Positions 1 to 7,588 of a stretch of DNA of 33,419 nucleotides are shown piece after piece. The position numbers and the translations under genes are program-made. Source of the stretch: Anaerolineae bacterium (GTDB lineage Bacteria > Chloroflexota > Anaerolineae > B4-G1 > SLSP01); the NCBI GenBank assembly GCA_025454475.1, contig JALOOJ010000021.1:1-33419 (forward strand), in the 5' to 3' direction. Within the stretch, counting starts at the first letter, position 1. Each line of letters opens with the position of its first letter. Under the pieces are notes generated by a model. That model was not told the origin of the DNA. It saw only the letters and a list, made by a program, of their open reading frames with translations, and did not search any database.

Positions 1-339
1 GACATCGGGGTGCGCTTGAAGGTAGGCGACAAGCTCCTGAGGTGCGTTGCCGACCACCTCTGTGTCGGGGTTCAGCAACAGCACATAATCCCCTGCAGCC
101 GCAGCCAGGCCCTGATTGTTGGCCCCAGTGAACCCGCGGTTGGTCGGGTTGGCGATCAGATGCGCGTTGGGGAAGGTCCTGCGGACCATGTCCGGCGAGC
201 CGTCGTGGGAAGCATTATCGACGACGATGAGCTCGGTGCTGACCCCAGTATCAGGGGGCGTCGGGATCGAGCTCAGGGCTCGGAAGAGCAGTTCGCGGAC
301 ATTCCAGCTCACGACCACGACCGACAGGGTGGGGGCCAT
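1..339 (-). CDS. Glycosyltransferase family 2, N-terminal part (truncated by window edge)
   Basis: Reverse-strand reading from ATG at 339: MAPTLSVVVVSWNVRELLFRALSSI...ELIVVDNASHDGSPDMVRRTFPNAHLIANPTNRGFTGANNQGLAAAAGDYVLLLNPDTEVV, the GT2 (GT-A fold) N-terminus. Absent from ORF track because it runs off the edge. Confidence 0.93.
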   Translation of the reverse strand, partial: MAPTLSVVVVSWNVRELLFRALSSIPTPPDTGVSTELIVVDNASHDGSPDMVRRTFPNAHLIANPTNRGFTGANNQGLAAAAGDYVLLLNPDTEVVGNAPQELVAYLQAHPDV

Positions 340-349
340 GGGAACCCGC

Positions 350-1333
350 TCAGTAGGCGCGGTCGACCGCGAAATGGACGAGCTCCTCGAGCGCACAGCG
401 GTGAGGCGTGTCGGGGTGCTTCCGTAGAAGGCTCAGAGCCTCCTCGGCACGCGCATCGGCGTAACCCATGGCCTGGTCGACTGCTGCAGAGCAACGAAGG
501 TCCTGGATGAAGCTCTCGATGGTGTGCTCGTCCGCGGACCGGGTGAGGATCGCCTCGATCCGGTGATCATCTGGGTAGCCGGCCCGGTACAACAAGACAG
601 GCAAGGTAGCCAGCCCCTGCCTGAGGTCAACGCCAACCGGCTTTCCCGTCTCATTGCTGTCGCCCCGCAGATCAAGGACGTCATCAGTGATCTGGAACGC
701 TTCGCCGAGAAGTCTGCCGAAACGCCTGGCTTCGGCCACGACTTCGTCGGGGTACTGGGCAAGGAGCGGACCGATCTCGGCACAGAGCGCAAACAGTGAC
801 GCCGTCTTGGCGAAAATGCGATCGAGATACGCCTGTAGCGTCGGAATCGTGCCAGCGCTCCCGAACATCTGGCCAAGCTCGCCGAGACAGATGACCTCCA
901 ACGCTACCGCGAAGCGCTCGACGATGACAGGCTCTCGCGTCTGCGCAATGAGCTTGGCGGCCTGCGCGAACACGATGTCACCCGCCAGTACCGCAGCCGT
1001 CGCGGGCCATCGCGCGTTCACAGTCATGATACCGCGCCGGACTGCGGCATTGTCGATGATATCGTCGTGGATCAGGGTGGCGGTGTGGAGCATCTCGACT
1101 GCTGCGGCGGCTAGGAGAGCGCGCTCCTCGTCCGCAGCGAACAGGCGAGCGACCAGCAGCAAGAACGCAGGACGTAATCGCTTCCCGCCGCCGTTGATAA
1201 GCGCCTCGACGGGACCACGGACTGGCACGGGAATGACGTGGCAGGAAGACAGCAGGAGCGCCTTCGTGGCCTCAAGGTCGTTGTGTAGCAGCGTTCGGTA
1301 CTGGAGCTCGTTCGCGGCTTTTCGGGCGTTCAT
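350..1333 (-). CDS. Polyprenyl (trans-isoprenyl) diphosphate synthase
   Basis: 327 aa; both Asp-rich motifs present: LIHDDIIDNAAVRRG and QITDDVLDLRGD; GGGKRLRP motif. Confidence 0.95.
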   Translation of the reverse strand: MNARKAANELQYRTLLHNDLEATKALLLSSCHVIPVPVRGPVEALINGGGKRLRPAFLLLVARLFAADEERALLAAAAVEMLHTATLIHDDIIDNAAVRRGIMTVNARWPATAAVLAGDIVFAQAAKLIAQTREPVIVERFAVALEVICLGELGQMFGSAGTIPTLQAYLDRIFAKTASLFALCAEIGPLLAQYPDEVVAEARRFGRLLGEAFQITDDVLDLRGDSNETGKPVGVDLRQGLATLPVLLYRAGYPDDHRIEAILTRSADEHTIESFIQDLRCSAAVDQAMGYADARAEEALSLLRKHPDTPHRCALEELVHFAVDRAY

Positions 1334-1348
1334 ATGTCTGTCTGCAGG

Positions 1349-1354
1349 ATTATA
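1349..1354 (-). promoter_or_regulatory. Putative -10 (TATAAT) for polyprenyl synthase
   Basis: Perfect TATAAT on minus strand about 15 nt upstream of the ATG at 1333. Confidence 0.4.
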
Positions 1355-1420
1355 CCACAGGGGATGCGCGGAGCCCTCGGAGCAGTATCGGCTGATGGCG
1401 CTGCACCGGCTAGTGGGCCG

Positions 1421-2310
1421 TTAGGTTGGCAGCTGGTGTTCGTGGTAACGGCATCCGCAGTCAGATCCGCTGAAGCGGTCAGTGCCCCCCAGCTGGCTTG
1501 AGTACTCGAGCGGAAACAGGGCCGCGGCATTACGTGTTGTGGCCGTCTCAACTTCGCGGAGAGGCACGCCCCGGAGATCAGCAATGCGTGCGGCGATGAG
1601 CCCGAGATAGGCAGGCTCGTTTCGCTGACCTCGATGCGGAACGGGCGTAAGGTAGGGCCCATCCGTCTCCAGTAGCAGGCGATTCAGGGGCACCTGGCGC
1701 GCGACCGCGTGAAGATCCGGCGCCCGATCAAAGGTGACCGGGCCATCTATCCCGACGTAGAAGCCAAGCTCCAGAGCTTCATTCAGCAGATCAGGCCCGG
1801 CGGCATACGCGTGGAACGACCCTCTGGCCGTAGGATCGCCGGCCTTCCACGCGCGCAGGATGTCGATCGTGTCTCGATGGCCCGATCGTGGATCACGACG
1901 GGCAGCTTCAGGCTGCTCGCCAGCGCTAGCTGGCGTTCCAGTGCAGCGCGCTGCGTTGCAGGTTCGGCGCAGCGCCAACTGCGGTCGGGTCTTTCGGGCC
2001 AGTAGTAGTCCAGACCGATCTCGCCGATCGCCACAACTCCATCGGATGCAGCGAGCGCCGCCAGCGAATCAAGCGCAGCAGCATCGAGCAGGTACGCCTC
2101 AGTGGGATGGATGCCCACGGCAACGCGGATCTGACAGGGCGAGGTACCATCGAGGCGGCGGGCGAGGTCCAGCGCGGCCGCGCTGTCGTCGAGCGTCGTG
2201 CCCGGGATGATGACCGCGGTGACACCCGCGACAGCCGCGCGGAGGATGACCGCGGATAGGTCCTTCGCGTACCTGGGGTGCTGTAGGTGCACGTGTGTAT
2301 CGACCAGCAT
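1421..2310 (-). pseudogene. TatD family metal-dependent hydrolase, interrupted by a single-nucleotide frameshift
   Basis: ORF 1783..2310 gives MLVDTHVHLQH...VAIGEIGLDYYW...KLPVVIHDR; ORF 1421..1978 continues with HRDTIDILRAWKAG...GSFHAYAAG...LLLETDGPYLTPVPHRGQRNEP. Frames join around 1876-1882; total span 890 nt (3n+2). Confidence 0.88.
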
Positions 2311-2404
2311 TGCCTAATCGCCTGCTCGAGCCGATCGGCGTGAGCAGACACACGCGCCGGCGGCGTCGAGCCCATCTGAGCTCGCAGAGAGATTATACCC
2401 AGAT

Positions 2405-2556
2405 CGTCGCAGCGGTGCCCACTGAAAACGCCGCTAACGTCGCATCTACGCGACGCAAATGTGTTTCTAATGCTCGTGTGTTATAATCGCCAAACTTAGC
2501 TCATAGGTGCAACGAGGGCGTCGCTTCATGCCGGCGACGTTTCATAGAGTGCGACG
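2405..2556. promoter_or_regulatory. lon upstream region with repeated CGTCGC/GCGACG half-sites and a TATAAT box
   Basis: CGTCGC at 2405, 2438, 2519; GCGACG at 2450, 2534, 2551. Two form inverted repeats (2438-2455, N6; 2519-2539, N9). TATAAT at 2482-2487. Confidence 0.5.
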
Positions 2557-2607
2557 GATGGAGAGTGGCGCTATGCGCTGGCTCTGCCACTCCATAGGAG
2601 GGTTGAT

Positions 2608-5097
2608 ATGCTGCCTTGGTTCAATATGCAGGACCAGAACATCGAAGAACTGGTCAGACGAGTGCCCGAGGAGTTGGCCGTACTGCCGCTCCGGAACACC
2701 GTCGCTTTTCCGTACATTGTGATGCCGTTGGCCGTGGGCATCCCGCGATCGGTGAAGCTTATTGAGGAGGCCGAGAAGTCCGGGCGCGTCATTGGGCTCG
2801 TAGCGATGACGGATCCTTCGGTTGAGGTCCCTGATCCATCGCAGGTGCATTCGATCGGGACTGCGGCGATCATCCACCGCGTTATGCGCGCCGACGATGG
2901 CACACTGACGGTCTTCATTCAGGGGCTGGAGCGGTTCCGCGTTGTTGAGTGGACGGCTGAAGACCCCTATCTTCGGGCGCGCATCGAGATCGCCCCTGAC
3001 GTGGTGGAGGAGTCGGTGGTGGAGGAAGCGCTGCGCCGCAACCTTCTCGACATCGCCACACGGTTGGCTGAGCTCATTCCGCAGTTTCCGGACGAGGCGG
3101 TGCGCTTCATCCAGCAACTCACCGATACGCGTCTCCTGGTCTATCTCATTGCGTCGAACATGCGCATCGATATGGATGAAGCGCAGCAACTGCTGGAGCT
3201 GGACCAACTGGCTGCCAAGATGACTTTCCTGATCAAAGTACTGACTCGCGAACTGGAGGTTCGGGAGATTGGACAACAGATCCAGGAGAAAGCCAAAGAG
3301 GAAATCGAGAAGAACCAGCGAGAGTACTACCTCCGACAGCAGATGGATGCGATCCGCAAGGAACTCGGCGAGGGCGACGAGGGCAAGGAAGACGTAGCCG
3401 AGTACCGCCGCAAGATCGAGGAAGCCGGCATGTCTGAGGAGGCCAAAGAGGAGGCGTTGCGCGAGCTCGCACGGCTCGAGAAGATGCCGCCCCAGGCTGC
3501 CGAGTACTGGGTGATCAAGACATACCTTGACTGGCTCACCTCGCTCCCGTGGCAGGTGCTTACGGAGGACAAGCTGGAGATACCTTTCGCGCGACAGGTG
3601 CTTGACGAGGATCACTACGACCTTGAGGACGTCAAAGAGCGTATCCTGGAGTTCCTGGCCGTGCGCAAGCTGCGTCAAGACCGCGGGCTTGACCAGGATG
3701 TCGCCGCAGACCTGCAAGGCCGCAAGGTCGAGGGGATGGGCGCAATCCTGGCACTGATCGGTCCTCCCGGTGTGGGCAAGACGTCTCTGGGTCAGTCCAT
3801 CGCTCGGTCGCTTGGGCGCGAGTTCACGCGAATGAGCCTCGGCGGTATGCGCGACGAGGCTGAGATCCGCGGACATCGGCGCACCTACATCGGCGCGATG
3901 CCAGGGCGCATCATGCAGGCGGTGAAACGCGCAGGCGTGAAGAACCCCGTGTTTATGCTTGACGAAGTGGACAAGATTGGGTCTGACTGGCGTGGAGATC
4001 CCTCGTCGGCGCTGCTGGAGGTCCTGGACCCGCAGCAGAACCACGCGTTCAGGGATCACTACCTGGATGTGGACTTTGACCTAAGCAAGGTGCTGTTCAT
4101 CTGTACCGCGAACACGACGGCAACGATTCCGGCCCCGTTGCTCGACCGCATGGAGGTCATCCAACTTGATGGGTATACGGAGTACGATAAGCTGCACATC
4201 GCGGTTCAGTACCTCGTACCGCGGCAACTACTGGTGAACGGGCTGAAGGATGAGGAGATCACGTTCAGCGAGGACGCGCTCCGGGCGATGATCCGCGACT
4301 ATACGCGTGAGGCAGGCGTGCGCCAGTTGGAGCGCAGTATTGGCAAAGCGTGTCGCAAGGCCGCGACCCAGATCGCCGAGGGCGTTGCGGAGACGTTGCC
4401 GATCGTCGTCGATGCTGCCAAGGCCCGCGATTTCCTGGGCAAACCCCGCTACCGCTTTGAGGCAGCGCTGCGCACTGAGAAGCCTGGTGTTGCGACAGGC
4501 CTGGCCTGGACACCCACAGGTGGCGAGGTGCTCTTTGTGGAGGCGGCAGCAATGCCCGGTTCAGATGAGCAGTTCATCCTGACTGGGCAGCTGGGCGACG
4601 TCATGCGCGAATCGGCTCGGATTGCGCTCAGCTACGTGGAGTCACACCTTGAGGAGCTGGGCCTGGCAAAGGAGAAGGGGTGGGGTAAGGTGCACCTGCA
4701 CGTTCCGGCTGGCGCAGTCCCGAAGGATGGACCGTCTGCAGGCGTGACCATGGTGACGGCACTCGTTTCGTTGCTGACCAAACGGCCGGTGGATGCGACG
4801 ACCGGTATGACCGGTGAGGTGACGCTGCAAGGGCAAGTTCTGCCGATCGGAGGACTCAAGCTTAAGGCGTTAGCTGCTCACCGCGCCGGCCTGAAACGGG
4901 TGATTGTGCCAAGCCTGAACGATGTAGACCTGGATGAGATCCCTGAAGCAGTGCGGGCCGATATGGAGTTCATCCTCGTAGACAACGTCTCCGAGGTCCT
5001 TCAGCACGCGTTGGCGCCTGCTGCACCAGAGGCTTTGGAGCCGACCATACCTGTGATCGTCGACGAAGCTGCACTGCCCGAGCCCGTCGCAGCGTAG
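2608..5097 (+). CDS. lon: ATP-dependent Lon protease (endopeptidase La, LonA)
   Basis: 829 aa; LAVLPLRNTVAFPYIVMPL N-domain, Walker A GPPGVGKT, catalytic KDGPSAGVTMVTAL; RBS AGGAGGG upstream. Confidence 0.98.
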   Translation: MLPWFNMQDQNIEELVRRVPEELAVLPLRNTVAFPYIVMPLAVGIPRSVKLIEEAEKSGRVIGLVAMTDPSVEVPDPSQVHSIGTAAIIHRVMRADDGTLTVFIQGLERFRVVEWTAEDPYLRARIEIAPDVVEESVVEEALRRNLLDIATRLAELIPQFPDEAVRFIQQLTDTRLLVYLIASNMRIDMDEAQQLLELDQLAAKMTFLIKVLTRELEVREIGQQIQEKAKEEIEKNQREYYLRQQMDAIRKELGEGDEGKEDVAEYRRKIEEAGMSEEAKEEALRELARLEKMPPQAAEYWVIKTYLDWLTSLPWQVLTEDKLEIPFARQVLDEDHYDLEDVKERILEFLAVRKLRQDRGLDQDVAADLQGRKVEGMGAILALIGPPGVGKTSLGQSIARSLGREFTRMSLGGMRDEAEIRGHRRTYIGAMPGRIMQAVKRAGVKNPVFMLDEVDKIGSDWRGDPSSALLEVLDPQQNHAFRDHYLDVDFDLSKVLFICTANTTATIPAPLLDRMEVIQLDGYTEYDKLHIAVQYLVPRQLLVNGLKDEEITFSEDALRAMIRDYTREAGVRQLERSIGKACRKAATQIAEGVAETLPIVVDAAKARDFLGKPRYRFEAALRTEKPGVATGLAWTPTGGEVLFVEAAAMPGSDEQFILTGQLGDVMRESARIALSYVESHLEELGLAKEKGWGKVHLHVPAGAVPKDGPSAGVTMVTALVSLLTKRPVDATTGMTGEVTLQGQVLPIGGLKLKALAAHRAGLKRVIVPSLNDVDLDEIPEAVRADMEFILVDNVSEVLQHALAPAAPEALEPTIPVIVDEAALPEPVAA

Positions 5098-5118
5098 CGG
5101 CTACCTACAGGAAACTGA

Positions 5119-5155
5119 CACAGTGCGCCACCGTCCCGGACGGTGGCGCACTGTG
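5119..5155. terminator. Bidirectional intrinsic-terminator-like hairpin
   Basis: CACAGTGCGCCACCGTC-CCG-GACGGTGGCGCACTGTG: 17-18 bp perfect arms between convergent lon and NIPSNAP genes; no long U tract. Confidence 0.8.
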
Positions 5156-5168
5156 TTATGCGATCTGC

Positions 5169-5489
5169 CTAGCGGATCACTGACTTCGGAGTGGGTGTCA
5201 GACGCGTCACCACGATGCGCTCGCGATCTAGCATGTCGTTCGTCAGCGGCGCGATCTCGTTCTTCCAGGTGTCGCTCTGGTACACCTTAGCGTAGAGGGC
5301 CTCGCGATCCTCTTCGCTCTCAAAGCGGCGGATCCAGACGTAAAGGTCATCTTCCTGCTCACCAATGAAGCTGCCCACAACGACCATTCCCTGTGATATC
5401 TGGAACGGGATGATGGTCTCCTCCATGAACTTGACCCATTCATCACGCTTCCCGGCTTTGATTCTGTACTGCCTCAACTCGAATAGCAT
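5169..5489 (-). CDS. NIPSNAP family protein
   Basis: 106 aa MLFELRQYRIKAGKRDEWVKFMEETIIPFQISQGMVVVGSFIGEQEDDLYVWIRRFESEEDREALYAKVY; typical NIPSNAP ferredoxin-like fold sequence. Confidence 0.9.
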   Translation of the reverse strand: MLFELRQYRIKAGKRDEWVKFMEETIIPFQISQGMVVVGSFIGEQEDDLYVWIRRFESEEDREALYAKVYQSDTWKNEIAPLTNDMLDRERIVVTRLTPTPKSVIR

Positions 5490-5633
5490 ACGCTGCTCCT
5501 CATCGGTCGATTCCCGCCCACGCGGTTGGGCAGAGTGTAGCGCTGACTATGGGACTGTCAAAGGCGCGGCACCCAGGGCCGGTCAGGAACACGGCCAAGC
5601 CGGAGCGGGTTTCGTGACTTCGGTCGGCTCTGC

Positions 5634-5639
5634 TATAAT
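5634..5639 (+). promoter_or_regulatory. Putative -10 (TATAAT) for methyltransferase operon
   Basis: Perfect TATAAT 40 nt upstream of GTG start at 5679. Confidence 0.4.
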
Positions 5640-5678
5640 GGCCCAAGCCTGGTAAACGCCGTCGAAGGGAGTCAATCC

Positions 5679-6644
5679 GTGGGCGATTTGGTGGTCTTTT
5701 GCGACCGTGACAGTCTGGAAACCCGCTACCTGACCGAATTCCTGTCAGAGCGACGTGTGCCGCAGAACCTGTTCTACCTGATGAACGGAGCGGATTCCTT
5801 CTATAGCTACCGCAACGCCGAGGTCGAGCAGATCCCCTGGCGCCAGGAGTATGACTTCTTCACACGCCAGGCGCTTTGGACCAGAGGGCAGCGCATCGGT
5901 TTTGTTAGCCTCGGATGTGGCAACGCGCGCCCGGAGCAGATGCTGCTGAGGAGCCTCCACCGCGACGGTTATGACGTTGCCTACTTCGGGGTTGACTCCT
6001 CTGATGCTATGCTGACGCTTGCCGGCGAGACTCTGGAGAACGAGAGCTTCGAGAGGTCGTATGTTCTAGCGGATTTCGGCGAGCCCGATTTCCCATCGGG
6101 TCTCTGGCGCCTGGTCGGAGGTTGCGACAGCAGGCTGTTCGCGATGATCGGCGCGACCTTCGGCAACTTCGACCAGACGTTCATCGCGGATCTACTCGGC
6201 AGGCTTGTACCCCCCAACGACTACGTGTACCTCGATGTGGTCCCGATGTTTCAGGCTGAGGACCAGAACGGCAAGCTTCGCGCCAGGCTCTCCCGCGTCC
6301 CCGAGAATCTGTCGCGGTTCTTCGATCGGCTCTTGGGGATGCTGGGTCTGTCGCTTGCTCAGGGGCGTGTCGTCTGCACCGAGAGCGGCGATGGAGATCT
6401 CCACACGATGCGCTTCACATTCCACTTCGAGGTGGAGTCCAGGATCACCGTCTCGTGCCTCGGCACTGAGGCCGACCTCCTGCCCGGTGAACGTATTGAG
6501 CTGCTGAGTATACGCGCCTATGATGCTGAGTCACTGAAGCAATTCCTGGAGCATCGGGGCTTTCGTTTCCTGGACACCTATGTGCCCGACATCGGGCACT
6601 ACAGTCATCTCTGGCAGAGGCTGCTCTTCGTCAAGACCGCGTGA
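5679..6644 (+). CDS. SAM-dependent methyltransferase, EgtD/histidine-specific methyltransferase-like
   Basis: 321 aa, GTG start with RBS GAAGGGA; SLGCGNARPEQMLL SAM motif, YFGVDSSDAML, MIGATFGNFD typical of the EgtD-like family. Confidence 0.75.
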   Translation: MGDLVVFCDRDSLETRYLTEFLSERRVPQNLFYLMNGADSFYSYRNAEVEQIPWRQEYDFFTRQALWTRGQRIGFVSLGCGNARPEQMLLRSLHRDGYDVAYFGVDSSDAMLTLAGETLENESFERSYVLADFGEPDFPSGLWRLVGGCDSRLFAMIGATFGNFDQTFIADLLGRLVPPNDYVYLDVVPMFQAEDQNGKLRARLSRVPENLSRFFDRLLGMLGLSLAQGRVVCTESGDGDLHTMRFTFHFEVESRITVSCLGTEADLLPGERIELLSIRAYDAESLKQFLEHRGFRFLDTYVPDIGHYSHLWQRLLFVKTA

Positions 6645-6698
6645 CCCATCGACGGGCGGCGTGGTGAACCCAGAGTGCGGCAAAGGAGGACACGCGCT

Positions 6699-7586
6699 AT
6701 GCGAATCAACAAAGCGGTGATCACGGCAGCGGGCAGAAACCAACGTAGCCTGCCTCTCCAGACGCTCATCGATCGCGACGGCGAGCAGAAATCCGTGCTT
6801 GAGATCCTCGTGGATGAGGCGGTCAGTGCGGCCGTCGACCAGGTTGCGGTCGTTGTCATCCCCGGGGACGAAGTGCGCTACGCCGAGGTTCTGCACCGCC
6901 ACGAGGGTGTCGTGCGGTTCATCGCTCAGGAGCGCGCTCTGGGCTATGGGCACGCCGTGTATTGCGCGCGGGGCTTCGTGGGCGACGATCCCTTCTTGCA
7001 CCTTGTGGGCGATCATCTCTACGTGAGTCGCGAGAAGAGGACGTGCGCTCAGCAGCTTGTGAGCGTCGCCGAGTCCGAGGCGTGTGCCGTGTCGGCGGTG
7101 CAGGCGACCCGTGAGACGCTGCTCCCATACTATGGCACGGTGGGTGGGCGTCGGGTCCCCGGTCGCAAGGACCTGTACGCAGTCGAGTCGGTTGCAGAGA
7201 AGCCCACACCCACGCAAGCGGAGATGAGCCTCATCGTGCCCGGGCTCCGCGCCGGTCATTATCTGTGTTTCTTTGGTATGCACGTTCTGACGCCGGCCGT
7301 GATGGAGATACTGGGGCGTCTCGTCGACGCATCCACCTCCGGGGCGCCCGCGAAGCCGAAGACTGTCGCGCTCTCCGACGCTCTCGCGGAACTGGCCCAA
7401 CAGGAAAAGTACCTGGCGCTTGAGGAACACGCGCAGCGCTATGATGTGGGTGTCAAGTACGGGCTGTTGACGGCGCAGCTCGCGCTCGCGCTGACGGGGC
7501 GCGATCGCGAGGAGGTGCTGTCGCGACTGGTTGAGCTTCTGAGCGTCCGCGAGCTGGGTCAGGATCTGTCCGGGGTGGGAGCTTGA
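6699..7586 (+). CDS. GalU-like NTP-sugar nucleotidyltransferase with degenerate signature
   Basis: [58 protein letters not shown]...[35 protein letters not shown]...[20 protein letters not shown]. Start at 6699 preferred over 6675. Confidence 0.85.
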   Translation: MRINKAVITAAGRNQRSLPLQTLIDRDGEQKSVLEILVDEAVSAAVDQVAVVVIPGDEVRYAEVLHRHEGVVRFIAQERALGYGHAVYCARGFVGDDPFLHLVGDHLYVSREKRTCAQQLVSVAESEACAVSAVQATRETLLPYYGTVGGRRVPGRKDLYAVESVAEKPTPTQAEMSLIVPGLRAGHYLCFFGMHVLTPAVMEILGRLVDASTSGAPAKPKTVALSDALAELAQQEKYLALEEHAQRYDVGVKYGLLTAQLALALTGRDREEVLSRLVELLSVRELGQDLSGVGA

Positions 7587-7588
7587 CG

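Noticed and set aside
654-1424. 256-aa plus-strand ORF
   Set aside because: Antisense to polyprenyl synthase; Ser/Ala/Arg-rich shadow ORF.
1870-1890. Programmed frameshift in tatD
   Set aside because: No slippery heptamer or obvious downstream pseudoknot; an indel is the simpler explanation.
2542-4059. 505-aa minus-strand ORF opposite lon
   Set aside because: Antisense shadow ORF of a strongly conserved Lon coding region in GC-rich DNA; His/Leu/Arg-rich translation with no recognisable family.
6531-7430. 299-aa minus-strand ORF
   Set aside because: Antisense to the GalU-like gene and the methyltransferase 3' end; no family features.
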